Shown here one piece after another: positions 7,425 to 17,147 of a DNA stretch of 64,000 nt (its first letter is position 1; each line of letters starts with the position of its first letter). The notes under the pieces are model-generated. The model made no database searches, was not told where the DNA came from, and worked only from the letters and a program-made list of their open reading frames with translations. The DNA comes from M55B112 sp040903745 (lineage in GTDB: Bacteria > Bacteroidota > Bacteroidia > Bacteroidales > GCA-2748055), in assembly GCA_040903745.1 (NCBI GenBank), contig JBBDUV010000037.1, positions 1 to 64,000 on the forward strand, written 5' to 3'. The position numbers and the translations under genes were made by a program.

Positions 7425-7982
7425 CTATAGCTCTTTTGTTGCAACATTTTTTCCGAAGCCCGCTGATCTGCTGCTTCTGTTGTTCTTCTCTACAGGCCGG
7501 ATTACCCGGTTGAATTTATGTTTATATGCAGGATCATCTATGAGCAGCATCAGGGAATTCATTAACACTTCGAGATTCTTTGTTGAAACTGTAATGCTGT
7601 CATTTTGGTGTTCTCTGATAAGCATATTCATCAAAACTCTTTCGGAAATGGCAGGACCGGTGGCATGCCCAGGCATTTCATCCTGTGCAATTGTAAGCTG
7701 TCGCTCAAGTTGATTAATTCGCTGAGTCATTTTCATCTGCTGCATCGAAAATGCAACGATAAAACCAATGGTAATGACTGCCATGGAAATTCGTAACCAG
7801 GGGGTTGCAACCCAGCTGAAAAGAAAATGCAGTACCAAGTCGGAAGGGCCAGTGGCATGTTTTACCTCCCTTACCGATCGCATAACCCGGTCGGTCAGTT
7901 CCTGCCTGTTATCCAATGCCGGTTCAAATGTTTTAAGGCGCTTCAAAACGCTTTCGTACCTTTCTTCCTGCTTCATAATCAA
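7425..7982 (-). CDS. Membrane-bound anti-sigma factor-like protein
   Basis: The 185-residue protein has a cytoplasmic N-terminal part (residues 1-70), one membrane helix (about 74-92, ISMAVITIGFIVAFSM), and a periplasmic part with a short coiled-coil segment after it. It overlaps the end of the ECF sigma gene by about 50 bases. That arrangement is typical of sigma/anti-sigma pairs and keeps their synthesis coupled. No zinc-binding HxxxCxxC motif is seen, so it is not a classical ZAS anti-sigma factor. The initiator could be the first or the third codon (MIMKQEERYE). Confidence 0.7.
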   Translation of the reverse strand: MIMKQEERYESVLKRLKTFEPALDNRQELTDRVMRSVREVKHATGPSDLVLHFLFSWVATPWLRISMAVITIGFIVAFSMQQMKMTQRINQLERQLTIAQDEMPGHATGPAISERVLMNMLIREHQNDSITVSTKNLEVLMNSLMLLIDDPAYKHKFNRVIRPVEKNNRSSRSAGFGKNVATKEL

Positions 7983-8523
7983 ATAGCTTTACAACCATAT
8001 TCCCTATTTTTCTCCTGGCATGGTTCAGATTGCTTTTCAGCGATGCTTTAGCCATACCGCTAATACTGCTGGCCTCATCATGCGAGCAACCCTCCAGATC
8101 ACACAAAACAAAAGCGATCCGTTGTTTCGGACTGAGCCCATCAGTCAATTTTCCAATTAGCTCCCCATACTCGCGATTACTCATAATTTTCTCAGGATCA
8201 TTGCCGGCCTCATCTGCAAGAAACTCCAGGCAAAACTGGTCCGGGCCCACAAATTGTTCCCTTTTTCTCTTGCGTAATCTATCATAACAGTGGTTCACAA
8301 TAATCCTGTACAACCAATTGCTAAAGTTCTTTTCAGGGTGAAAACCCTTGATGTTTTTCCAGGCTGAAATGAACGATTCCTGCACAACATCCTTCGCATC
8401 CTCTTCTCTACCAAGGATCTTAAACGCCGATGCAAATGCAAAATCTGCATATTGCTCTACCAGGACCCGGAAGGCCCTTTCATCACCATGAACGCAATCT
8501 CCTATTAGCTGCTTAAATTCCAA
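7933..8523 (-). CDS. ECF RNA polymerase sigma factor
   Basis: The 196-residue protein has the two domains of an ECF sigma-70 factor. Region 2 spans about residues 10-80 with EEDAKDVVQESFISAWKNI and NFSNWLYRIIVNHCYDRLRK. Region 4 spans about 125-180 with LSPKQRIAFVLCDLEGCSHD and a helix-turn-helix. The only possible start in frame is a TTG at 8521-8523, because a stop lies shortly upstream. It heads a three-gene unit with an anti-sigma-like membrane protein and a lipoprotein. Its 5' end abuts a decayed T9SS gene, so its own promoter may have been replaced by that rearrangement. Confidence 0.9.
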   Translation of the reverse strand: MEFKQLIGDCVHGDERAFRVLVEQYADFAFASAFKILGREEDAKDVVQESFISAWKNIKGFHPEKNFSNWLYRIIVNHCYDRLRKRKREQFVGPDQFCLEFLADEAGNDPEKIMSNREYGELIGKLTDGLSPKQRIAFVLCDLEGCSHDEASSISGMAKASLKSNLNHARRKIGNMVVKLFDYEAGRKVRKRFEAP

Positions 8524-8539
8524 TGAGTAATCGTTGACT

Positions 8540-8857
8540 TATTGATAATACGTTCAGAACAGTGAAAGGTAAAAAAAACTTTCTTCCCGATGAATCGAAA
8601 ATTTCTACCCCGTAAATGGGCGCTAAAGAATGTACATGCAGAAGATCCTTGCATGGGTTGGGATACAGAAATATGGTGCTGATTTCATCCAATCCTATTC
8701 CCACCGTTGTGGGAAGAAACTGAAACCAGTTCAGTTCTATGCTGTTCTCTTCCTGACTCCTGCAACTAATTGAAAACGTTTTATCGCCGGCAGGAACGGC
8801 AACAACCTCCTCGAGATCAGACCAGGTATTATCGGCCATCGCCTCAGTAAGGGTCAA
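8540..8857 (-). pseudogene. Remnant of a CBM6-T9SS sorting-tail protein
   Basis: The reading frame starts mid-domain: ADNTWSDLEEVVAVPAGDKT and NSIELNWFQF match the final strands of a CBM6-type carbohydrate-binding module. It continues into a type IX secretion sorting tail (IFLYPNPCKDLLHVHSL, then VEIFDSSGRKF). The normal tail ending (Leu-Ser-Gly-Leu type strand and basic C-terminus) is lost; the frame runs off into unrelated residues and meets the sigma factor start. It is the end of a deleted secreted glycan-binding enzyme, and it shows that the organism has or had T9SS. Confidence 0.6.
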
Positions 8858-8979
8858 TGTTCCCTGTAGTTAGAACGATATTTAAATTATTTTATATCAA
8901 TCAGTTAAATTAAGAATTAATACGGATGAAATTCAGATGCTTCTAACGGAGATCAGGTTATCCCCGCTCAGTATATAAA

Positions 8980-10557
8980 TTATATTAGCACCCTGTCCCT
9001 TACGCCCTCATAGTGCGCAGAATTGTTCTTCTCCAACCACTCAAGCAGACACTCCCTTAATTCTTCGACTCTATCTTCATACTGGGCGCGCTCCGGATTA
9101 TTGCCTATCAGGTTATTCATTTCGTAGGGATCTGTGTTCAGATCGTACATGGCATTAATAACATCAGATTCCACTGAATAGGGTATAATGAGCTTCCACC
9201 CATCTTTTAATACCATGTAATTCGACTCGATATCTCCCCGGTAGTCCCATTCTGTAACCACATATTCTCCATGCTCTTTGTCCGTTCCTTCAATCAGTCC
9301 TCTCAGGCTTTTTCCATCACTTTTATGCTCCTCTACCCCGAGGTAGTCGAGTATGGTCGGAAAAAGATCTATCAGCGAGACATAACCATCAACTGTTGTT
9401 TCTGGCTTAATCTTACCCGGGAAACGAATCATTAATGGTATGTGAGCCGACTCCTCATAAAAAACATTTTTCTCCCGCATTCCATGTGCCCCGAGCATTT
9501 CACCATGGTCGGACATGAAAATTACAAGGGTATTTTCACTAAGACCCAGTTCGTCTAGCTTTTCGAGAATTCTCCCAACCCAGTCATCAATCTCCTTCAC
9601 CATGCCATAATAGTTCGAGATCATATATTTGATCAGTTCGGGATCGGAATACTCGGGCATTCCGGGCCGACCGTTCGCTGTCCTGTACGGAGAATTCTCC
9701 ATATCGTCATTGATGCTCACAGGCGGTGTCATATCTTCTGCAGGATACATATTGTAGTAAGGATCGGTTGGAAGAATAGGTGCATGTGGAAAGTGAAAGG
9801 AGCAGGTAATACTGAAAACGGTATCTTTCAGTCTTTCTAAAGCTTCCATCGTTTCCTTCGCCTGAAAGGCAGTAAGGGTGTGTTCTGCAGGCATCATTAG
9901 TCGTCCGTGCAGATCAGGCTGAACGCGTTTTGGACTCAACTGCTGAAATTCTTCCGGAGTCATTCCATGGTATTTGTCCAGTGCATCTGTTTCGTAGGGT
10001 CTCTTTGTAAATGTATCGTAAAGCTCCCCGGGCTTCAGTGGTCTTATAGGAACATGTTTTTTAAGATAGTCCTGATACACATGGTTCTGTCCTCCATGCG
10101 CAAATACTGAACGCCCATTTTCCGATTCAAGTTTTGGATTTTTATAGATAGCAGCACGAGCAGTTAAACTGTGCCATTTCCCATAGTATTCACATTGATA
10201 ACCATTTTCGGTAAGTATTTCGTCAAAGGTAGGCATGTCCATTACCACCTCCTCATCATAATAATAGGTCTTGCTATTTGTATTGACACCCGTATGTTCC
10301 ACGGTGTGCCCTGTAAGAATGGAGGAACGTGCAGGACCGCATACAGCGCAAGGTGTATAGGCGTTTGTAAAATAGGCCCCCTGCTTTGCCAGCTTGTCCA
10401 TATTCGGTGTCTCAAGTACGGTGTTTCCAGCTATGCTAAGCGCATCATACTGTTGTTGATCGGTCATAATAAACAGAAAATTCATCTTCTGTTCCTCTTC
10501 CTGCTTACACGAGGTAAGTACTGCCAATAGCAGTATTAATACTTTAATTTTAATCAT
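8980..10557 (-). CDS. S1 family sulfatase (lipoprotein)
   Basis: This 525-residue sulfatase has a lipobox (LTSC, C17) and the formylglycine motif CGPAR at C73 (CAVCGPARSS). The N-terminal metal site is present (FLFIMTDQQQYD), as is the later FMSDHGEMLGAHG with its metal-binding Asp and His. It would hydrolyse sulfate esters in the periplasm after Cys-to-formylglycine conversion; the maturase is not in the window. It is the last gene of a minus-strand group that includes two more sulfatases, a GH92 and a GH71/99-like enzyme. The exact substrate cannot be read from the sequence. Confidence 0.9.
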   Translation of the reverse strand: MIKIKVLILLLAVLTSCKQEEEQKMNFLFIMTDQQQYDALSIAGNTVLETPNMDKLAKQGAYFTNAYTPCAVCGPARSSILTGHTVEHTGVNTNSKTYYYDEEVVMDMPTFDEILTENGYQCEYYGKWHSLTARAAIYKNPKLESENGRSVFAHGGQNHVYQDYLKKHVPIRPLKPGELYDTFTKRPYETDALDKYHGMTPEEFQQLSPKRVQPDLHGRLMMPAEHTLTAFQAKETMEALERLKDTVFSITCSFHFPHAPILPTDPYYNMYPAEDMTPPVSINDDMENSPYRTANGRPGMPEYSDPELIKYMISNYYGMVKEIDDWVGRILEKLDELGLSENTLVIFMSDHGEMLGAHGMREKNVFYEESAHIPLMIRFPGKIKPETTVDGYVSLIDLFPTILDYLGVEEHKSDGKSLRGLIEGTDKEHGEYVVTEWDYRGDIESNYMVLKDGWKLIIPYSVESDVINAMYDLNTDPYEMNNLIGNNPERAQYEDRVEELRECLLEWLEKNNSAHYEGVRDRVLI

Positions 10558-10676
10558 GGTGTCATATTTAAATTCAAAATTGATTTTATTGATTGATCTT
10601 AGAATTAACCTGTGTTTAAACTGCTTTTTACTTCCTTACATTTCACTTTTTAAACACGTCAGTAAACTGTGATACT

Positions 10677-11768
10677 TTATTTGTTAAGAAATACAGTTTT
10701 CCCGGTCCTGTCACTCTCTTTGGCTGCATCCAGTATCTCTACGACGATCTGATTGATCTCCAGGGATGCGAGATCGGTCGGCTTTACGGTTACCTTGCCC
10801 TGGATTACATCAGCGAACCAGGTAAAGGGATCGGTATAAGGGATTGTGGAGGAGGCCACCTGTATTGTTTGCTCAGGCGATTTTCTTTCCAGCCGGTACC
10901 TGATGGTTGCCGCATCATCCTGAAACAGGTAACCTGTGGAACCATAGATATGCATGTCTTTTCGGTTAAACGGCCAGTTCCATGAGGCATGGATCACACA
11001 TTCCATGTCTGGGTAATTTAAGATAATGGTGGCATCATCATCCACATTGGTATAAATATCTGGCTTGTATTGTTTCAAACTCGCAAATACACTTTCTGGT
11101 TTCCGGCCATCCAATATCCAGGTGACCAGGTTTGCACCGTAACAACCGAAGTCGATCACTGCTCCACCTCCATTCAGGACCGGATCTGTCAGCCAGTCGA
11201 GAAACTCTTCATTAATCCTAATCTCCTTGGGCCCTGTGTGTCCGTCATAAACAATGACTTTTCTCAGGACTCCTAGTTTACCCTCAGCAATCATTTGCCT
11301 GCCCTTGTGAACAGAAGGGTACCAGGAGGTCTCATAGTTGGTCAGGACCATGATATTGTGCTTTCCGGCAAGTCTGGAGATCTCTTCAGCATGGGCAACC
11401 GAAACCGCCAGCGGCTTTTCCACCATCACATGGATTCCCCGGGAGGCACAAGCCTCTACAACTTTTAGATGATCGAAAATAGAAGTGAAGGTGATAACAC
11501 CCTCTGGTTGCGATTTATCTAACATTTTTTCCAGGGAGCCGTACACCAATCCCGGATCAAAACCAAACCTTTCAGCATAGCGCTCCGCTAGCTTCGAATC
11601 ACTTTCAGCAATTCCAACAATCTTTATATCACTGCGCTCCATATCCCTAAGCAAAGGAACCACATGGGAATGTGACAAGCCTGCAATTCCAATCTTAACC
11701 GGTTTCTGTCCACTGGCTATGCCAATGCTTATGAAAAGTACAGAAATTAAAAAAATAAGTTTTTTCAT
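10677..11768 (-). CDS. Secreted Gfo/Idh/MocA family oxidoreductase
   Basis: This 363-residue protein has a signal peptide (residues 1-20, ending IASG), a Rossmann fold start (VKIGIAGLSHSHV), and the EKP motif (VMVEKPLAVS near residue 117). The C-terminal part is the usual alpha/beta domain. Family members are NAD(P)-dependent dehydrogenases. Some exported Bacteroidota members act on glycans with tightly bound cofactor, cleaving sugars by transient oxidation. Its place between two sulfatases makes a role in processing a sugar from the same glycan likely. An export signal on a nucleotide-dependent enzyme is notable. Confidence 0.85.
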   Translation of the reverse strand: MKKLIFLISVLFISIGIASGQKPVKIGIAGLSHSHVVPLLRDMERSDIKIVGIAESDSKLAERYAERFGFDPGLVYGSLEKMLDKSQPEGVITFTSIFDHLKVVEACASRGIHVMVEKPLAVSVAHAEEISRLAGKHNIMVLTNYETSWYPSVHKGRQMIAEGKLGVLRKVIVYDGHTGPKEIRINEEFLDWLTDPVLNGGGAVIDFGCYGANLVTWILDGRKPESVFASLKQYKPDIYTNVDDDATIILNYPDMECVIHASWNWPFNRKDMHIYGSTGYLFQDDAATIRYRLERKSPEQTIQVASSTIPYTDPFTWFADVIQGKVTVKPTDLASLEINQIVVEILDAAKESDRTGKTVFLNK

Positions 11769-11907
11769 TTTTTTTTATTTTTGACAGCGAAGAATTCCAT
11801 ATTGTTGATGTGGGCACTGATCTGGATACCGCAAACACCACCGAAGTAGAAATCACTTCGAAGAAACAATTAGTAATAAAATATTTACCATAGATCCCCC
11901 TAATATT

Positions 11908-13668
11908 TCATCGCCTGGTAAGTTCAACCCATAGCGGAAAAATGCTTCTTCCTTTTGAGGAATAGTAAGGCATAAGGTCACATTCCATGTCGGGCAGGTA
12001 TACATCTTTCATCTCAATCAAATCTGTTGGTGTAGCTTCGTTTTCATAGCTCAGAATAACCGTACTCGTTTCAAGGTACATGCTGCCGGCAGTGTTGATT
12101 GGTTGTACAAACTTGAACCTGATATCATACCTGCCCTCAAGTATTTTGACCTTCCAAAAACCATAGATTTCTTGTTTTGTCCAGATTGCTCTTTCACCCC
12201 TGGCATCATTCCTGTTCAGATAAACCGGATTTTCGTGCTCACTCCCGATAATGATCCGTGGCGAATTTTGCATATGTTCGGACGCGGTTAATTCAAAGAC
12301 CATCTGGTCCAGTTCGCTTTTCATTTCAGCCGCGAGTGCTTTGTTCGACGCAATGATATTATTTTGTTCATACTCGTCTTCAACAATATTATACAGCCCG
12401 AAATCTTCCAACACCGCATCATAATCTGTATGGCCCACCAATTTGTAATTGCCTTTTTGCAGTGCAATGTTGTTATACAATTCCGGGTACCGTCTGGTCC
12501 AGTAAAAAAACAGGGACCTGTTATTCAATTCATCCACATTTTCACCTTTCATCAATGGCAAAAAGCTTGTGCCATCAATCTTGACCCCTGCAGGCATGTC
12601 AGCCTGACATATTTCTGCCAGGGCGGGGAACAGGTCAATGTGGGCAGTCGTGGTTTCGATATCCATGTTTTTCTGGTTCAGAGATGGCAATCTCCAGTAA
12701 AATGGCACCCGAACACCACCCCTGAAAACACTACTTTTCAATCCCCTCATTCCGGCATTGTACCGGCGTTGCTGCGGACCATTATCTGTCATAAAAATTA
12801 CAAGTGTGTTGTCTGCAATATTCAGTTCATCAAGTTTTTCAAGTACCTTACCCACATTATCGTCAATGTTGGAGACCATGGCATACACCTTGCGTGCATC
12901 CTCCTTGTCTTTTTCACTCATTTGTTGGAATGGCCGTTCATCATTCTCAAATCCTGATGAAGGATCAATGTCTTTGTACATGTTATAATACTCCTCCGGA
13001 ACCTGCAAAGGTGTATGCGGTGCATTGAATGAAAGATAACAGAAGAAAGGGGCACTATAATTCTGTTCGATATAACTAACTGCTGCATCGGCAAAAATAT
13101 CTGAACAGTAGCCCGTATAAGCCTGTTGCTTCCCGTTTAACCAGAGAACAGGATCAAAATAGCTGCTGTCGCCCTGAAAAAAGGTTGTAAAATCCCCGGG
13201 CTGTCCCATCCCTCCTGCCAGGTGGATCAGAGATTCATCAAACCCCTGGTCTCCGGGCCTCAAAGGATAGCTGTCACCCAGGTGCCATTTCCCGAAGATA
13301 CCGGTCGAATATCCTGCACCCTTTAGCATCTCTGCGATGGTTACCTCCTCAGTAGCGATCATGGAGCCTCCATTGTATGTGTCGCGCATCCCGGTTCGTA
13401 AAGAATACCTTCCTGTCATCAGGCTGGAACGGGTTGGAGCGCAGACCGGCGATACATAAAATTGGTTAAAGCGTGCACTTTCTCGCGCAAACTGGTCTAT
13501 TACAGGTGTCTTTACATGGGGATTACCGGTAATCCCCAGATCACCGTATCCCTGGTCGTCTGTTATGATCAGCACCACATTGGGAGGTCGGTTCTCAACT
13601 TTTGATTCGCAACCTAACGCAGTGATAATTAATGCTGTAAGGATTAAAACGACATTCATCTTTTTCAT
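11908..13668 (-). CDS. S1 family sulfatase with C-terminal beta domain (lipoprotein)
   Basis: Starting at the ATG at 13668 gives 586 residues with a lipoprotein signal (MKKMNVVLILTALIITALGC, C20). The frame is open further upstream, but that would overlap the GH92 gene and lacks a signal sequence. The formylglycine motif is CAPTR at C76. Metal-site segments include IITDDQGYGD and VIFMTDNGPQ. A beta-rich C-terminal region of about 150 residues (IWTKQEIYGFWKVKILEGRY) resembles the extra domain of arylsulfatase A-like family members. It follows the GH92 gene by 28 bases, so the two are co-transcribed. Confidence 0.9.
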   Translation of the reverse strand: MKKMNVVLILTALIITALGCESKVENRPPNVVLIITDDQGYGDLGITGNPHVKTPVIDQFARESARFNQFYVSPVCAPTRSSLMTGRYSLRTGMRDTYNGGSMIATEEVTIAEMLKGAGYSTGIFGKWHLGDSYPLRPGDQGFDESLIHLAGGMGQPGDFTTFFQGDSSYFDPVLWLNGKQQAYTGYCSDIFADAAVSYIEQNYSAPFFCYLSFNAPHTPLQVPEEYYNMYKDIDPSSGFENDERPFQQMSEKDKEDARKVYAMVSNIDDNVGKVLEKLDELNIADNTLVIFMTDNGPQQRRYNAGMRGLKSSVFRGGVRVPFYWRLPSLNQKNMDIETTTAHIDLFPALAEICQADMPAGVKIDGTSFLPLMKGENVDELNNRSLFFYWTRRYPELYNNIALQKGNYKLVGHTDYDAVLEDFGLYNIVEDEYEQNNIIASNKALAAEMKSELDQMVFELTASEHMQNSPRIIIGSEHENPVYLNRNDARGERAIWTKQEIYGFWKVKILEGRYDIRFKFVQPINTAGSMYLETSTVILSYENEATPTDLIEMKDVYLPDMECDLMPYYSSKGRSIFPLWVELTRR

Positions 13669-13696
13669 CACTAAGCATTTATAAATATGTTTAATT

Positions 13697-15934
13697 CTAT
13701 TTGTCCCCTCCCCAGCTCCGGTTAGCATGAGGTCCCATTTCAAGCACCAGGATACCACCCTGCATAATCTCCTCATGATTGATCCGGGGTTGATTCACAG
13801 CTTTGCCGTTAAGATTTGCCGACTGGATGTATTTGTTCTCCTGGCTGAAATTTCTGGCTTTCACTTCAAAAGTATTCCCGTTTTCCAGTTCCATCTTGGC
13901 TGTCTCAAAGAAGGGGCTACCGATAGAGTATTCAGGCAGTCCCGGAGTAACAGGATAAAAACCCATCATTGAGAAAACGACAAATGCGGACATTCCACCC
14001 CCGTCTTCATCGCCCGGGACCCCCATCAGGTCGTCCCTGAACCAGTCGTTGATCAGTTTATGGATCATCTTTTGGGTTTTCCAGGGTTGTCCCCCATAAT
14101 TATACAAGTAAGGAATATGCAGTGAAGGCTCATTGGCCATGGAGAACTGACCCACATTGCCTGACTGATCGGGTAATTGGGCATAAAATGCATATTTACT
14201 CCGTCCCAGCGGTTCACGGAACATGGCATCCAGGTTTTCTGAAAAAGATTCCTTACCTCCCATCAGTTCGACCAGGTCGGGAATATTATGCTGAACATCC
14301 CAGCGGTAGGTCCACCCATTGTTCTCATCATAGTAGTCTCTTGCTCCCATGCCACCAGAAAATATGTAATCAAATGGTTCAATGAATTTGCCATTTTTAT
14401 CTTTGGGATGAAAGAAGCCTGTCTCCTTATTATATAGGTTGCGGTAGTTGAAGGAACCTTTCATGAAACGTTCTGTATCCTCTGGTTTATTTAAGACTTC
14501 GGCCATCTGTCCCAAACACCACTCATCGTATGCTGTTCCTAGGGTAACGGCAACAGCCTGTCGGCTCTCAAAGTGATGAACCTCAGGAACAGTCTCTTTT
14601 TCACCCTCCCGCAAAGCAGGAAAAAATCCGTTCTCATGGTAAAAACGGTCGAGTTCACCAGCAGGCTTTCCTGACCAGGGGGCAAGGGTCTTTTTGGTAA
14701 CAGCAAGTTTACCTGAGAGATAAGCTTTCTCCAGGTCAAAGTTCTGAAGTCCCTTTCTCCAGGCGTCAATGTAGTTTGCAACTCCATGGTTGCAATTCAT
14801 GCTCCTGCTGTCGCCAGTAATTTTAGGAAACGTAGGCATCCAGAAATTCTCCATCTGTTCAGACATTTGTAAAAAAGAGTGAAGAATATCCTGCTGTCTA
14901 ATCGTGTCAATGATAGTACGCAATGGATGATGTGCCCTGTATGTATCCCAAATCCAATCATCGGTATAGAATGGTCTTCCTTCGTCTGAATGAACGGATC
15001 TGTCGAATGGACTGTAATACCTTCCATCTTCAGAAATGCAAACCGGCCTTTCATAGCACCGGTACAGTGAGGTATATAAAACGGCCTTCTCCTCCGGGCA
15101 ATCGCCTGTTACATCAATTTTTCCAAGCGCCTCGTTCCAAATCCTGCGGCCCTCATTCTGCAACTCCTTTACAGTTTTTCCTGCCACTTCACGTGTCAGG
15201 TTGGTCTTTGCCTGGGAGGCATCGATAAAGGATATGCCATATTTAAGAGCAATGGATTTGTCCGGTTGGTTGTATTTTAATACGATACAGGCATTATTGC
15301 CCTTAGCCGATTCTTCTTTTTGTAGCTTTCCTTGCTGATAACTGGAAACTGCATCAGGGGCTGTTTCAGGAAGAAGATAGAGGTATGCCTTTGTGCCGTT
15401 GGCGATTTCCTGAAATCCTGAAAGGGCCTCACCGTCCCAGGCAAGCGCTCCCACTGCTGAATTCAAAATAAGATAGGCGGGATCATTCTTTTTAAATTCC
15501 AGCCGGTAAGCTGCCGATTGATGTGCCACAGCCAGATCTGCGCTGATATTATATTCGTCGAGGTAGACCGAATAAGAATAGGGTGTGATCTTCTCGTGAT
15601 CATAGCTATATTCAATTACTTCCCGCACATCCCCTTCACTCCCCTGAAATGGACTTAGGCTGAAGGCGGATGTTCCCCTGTGACTTGTCAGAATAATGGG
15701 AAGACCATTTATAGTTACATCCTTAAATTCTCTTCTGTGGGGTACGATCCGCATCATACTGTGCGGCAGGTGAATTGTCGGAAAGGTGGGTACCAGCAGA
15801 TGACTGATGTTCCCCATATAGGGGTTGACGAAATCTACAGGTTGTAATCTGTCACACTCAGAATTCTCCGTTGATACACACGAGTATCCGGTCATGATAA
15901 ACGTGGCGACGAGCAAATATGCGATGCGTTTCAT
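13697..15934 (-). CDS. GH92 family exo-alpha-mannosidase (divergent)
   Basis: This 745-residue lipoprotein (GYSC near residue 19) has the GH92 catalytic acid motif NEPS (E602) and the base motif PGDEDGGGMSA (D642, D644). GH92 enzymes are calcium-dependent inverting alpha-mannosidases trimming mannans or N-glycans. The N-terminal sugar-binding part is divergent: the usual DPFIGT is VNPYMGN here, and the loop after it is changed. Specificity may therefore differ from the two other GH92 enzymes in the window. A sulfatase gene follows within 28 bases, consistent with attack on a sulfated mannoside. Confidence 0.9.
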   Translation of the reverse strand: MKRIAYLLVATFIMTGYSCVSTENSECDRLQPVDFVNPYMGNISHLLVPTFPTIHLPHSMMRIVPHRREFKDVTINGLPIILTSHRGTSAFSLSPFQGSEGDVREVIEYSYDHEKITPYSYSVYLDEYNISADLAVAHQSAAYRLEFKKNDPAYLILNSAVGALAWDGEALSGFQEIANGTKAYLYLLPETAPDAVSSYQQGKLQKEESAKGNNACIVLKYNQPDKSIALKYGISFIDASQAKTNLTREVAGKTVKELQNEGRRIWNEALGKIDVTGDCPEEKAVLYTSLYRCYERPVCISEDGRYYSPFDRSVHSDEGRPFYTDDWIWDTYRAHHPLRTIIDTIRQQDILHSFLQMSEQMENFWMPTFPKITGDSRSMNCNHGVANYIDAWRKGLQNFDLEKAYLSGKLAVTKKTLAPWSGKPAGELDRFYHENGFFPALREGEKETVPEVHHFESRQAVAVTLGTAYDEWCLGQMAEVLNKPEDTERFMKGSFNYRNLYNKETGFFHPKDKNGKFIEPFDYIFSGGMGARDYYDENNGWTYRWDVQHNIPDLVELMGGKESFSENLDAMFREPLGRSKYAFYAQLPDQSGNVGQFSMANEPSLHIPYLYNYGGQPWKTQKMIHKLINDWFRDDLMGVPGDEDGGGMSAFVVFSMMGFYPVTPGLPEYSIGSPFFETAKMELENGNTFEVKARNFSQENKYIQSANLNGKAVNQPRINHEEIMQGGILVLEMGPHANRSWGGDK

Positions 15935-16146
15935 AGATTGAATGTTGGTTTTATTGAATAGTCAGGTTGTTAAACAAATATTTAGTATTACGGGCAAATA
16001 TTATGGATAAGATCATTAGAAATATGCTTTTCAGAGAAAGAACTGATTCACTTTCATTTTTGTAAATTTAATAAAACATTACACCATAGACCAATTCAAT
16101 TCCAATTGCACCCAAAAAAAAACCTATTCGTATCCATATAACCAGT

Positions 16147-17085
16147 TCAATTACGGGGGATGTCAAGAGCTACAAATCTGTGTATTACAGTATCTTCATA
16201 TACCTTCCATTTTCTGAATCCGAATGGACGCTTATCAAAATTCTTCGCTGTGCTTTCCCCGGTAACAAGTTGAATTCCCTCGTAATTGTGCATGATCAAT
16301 TCATGTTTGTGTCCGGATAAGTATGCAACAACATTGTTCTCTTTAAACAACTGCAGCAGTTCTTCTCTTTTTTCCGGGGGCAGATTAAAATAAGTTTCCT
16401 CCTCACCCGGATCTTTTAAGAAGATGGGGAAATGGCCCACTACAATAGCGCGGTTCTTCCCCTCTGATTTTTGAAGGGTAGATCTGAACCAGTCATCATG
16501 CATGGATGACTCCTTCCCAATATCCGTTTTCCATAGCAGCGTATTCACGAATATAAATCTCATGTCCTTGTGCATCATTTCGTAATAGTCCTTTCCAAAA
16601 AGACTTCTGTAGGCTGCCAGTGTTGTGTCGTTTGGTACCCGTCCAATATCATGATTACCCGGCACCTCATAATAGGGGACCTTCAGACCATTCCGGATTT
16701 CGATGTAATCCTGAAAACTGCTATCGGAAGTATGGTGCACGAAGTCGCCGCAAATAGCTACAAAATCAACATCCAGTGCATTGATCTGCCTGACAGCCTG
16801 CTTAAAAGTAGCCTTGTCGTGTTCGTATCCCCCCATTCCCAGCTGGGGATCGCAAAGCTGAACGAAGGAAAATGCCTCCAGTTCCTCAAACATCCGGGCC
16901 TCCTCATACTTATCCCCTGTACTAAATCCGTTTTTAACAATTTCCAGCGCTTTGTTTTTTGTAAAAAGAAACAATGAGTTAGATTTGATCTCCTCTTTTG
17001 CCTCACCTCCGGCTCCATCATTTGAAACACAACCCAATAGCAGGAACAGAGTGATTAAGATATTTATAAGTTTCATGGTTTTCAT
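16147..17085 (-). CDS. Periplasmic calcineurin-like metallophosphoesterase (lipoprotein)
   Basis: The protein has about 312 residues from the ATG at 17085. It has a lipobox (LFLLLGC) and the metallophosphoesterase motifs in order: QLCDPQLG, ICGDFVHH, VPGNHDIG, then GHFP and SGHKHE. All metal-binding Asp, Asn and His positions appear intact. It should hydrolyse phosphate mono- or diesters in the periplasm. Its placement between a GH92 and a sulfatase gene suggests removal of phosphate substituents from the same glycan, as in phosphomannan; that is inference. Starts at 17106 or 17076 are also possible. Confidence 0.85.
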   Translation of the reverse strand: MKTMKLINILITLFLLLGCVSNDGAGGEAKEEIKSNSLFLFTKNKALEIVKNGFSTGDKYEEARMFEELEAFSFVQLCDPQLGMGGYEHDKATFKQAVRQINALDVDFVAICGDFVHHTSDSSFQDYIEIRNGLKVPYYEVPGNHDIGRVPNDTTLAAYRSLFGKDYYEMMHKDMRFIFVNTLLWKTDIGKESSMHDDWFRSTLQKSEGKNRAIVVGHFPIFLKDPGEEETYFNLPPEKREELLQLFKENNVVAYLSGHKHELIMHNYEGIQLVTGESTAKNFDKRPFGFRKWKVYEDTVIHRFVALDIPRN

Positions 17086-17147
17086 AATTAGTGGTTTAAT
17101 TAGCAACTTTAAGCGTGAGAATGCTTATGATTAAAAAAACATCCCTG

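Noticed and set aside
12364..12957. Plus-strand frame of 197 residues inside a sulfatase gene
   Set aside because: Antisense shadow without recognisable domain; the sulfatase frame is complete.
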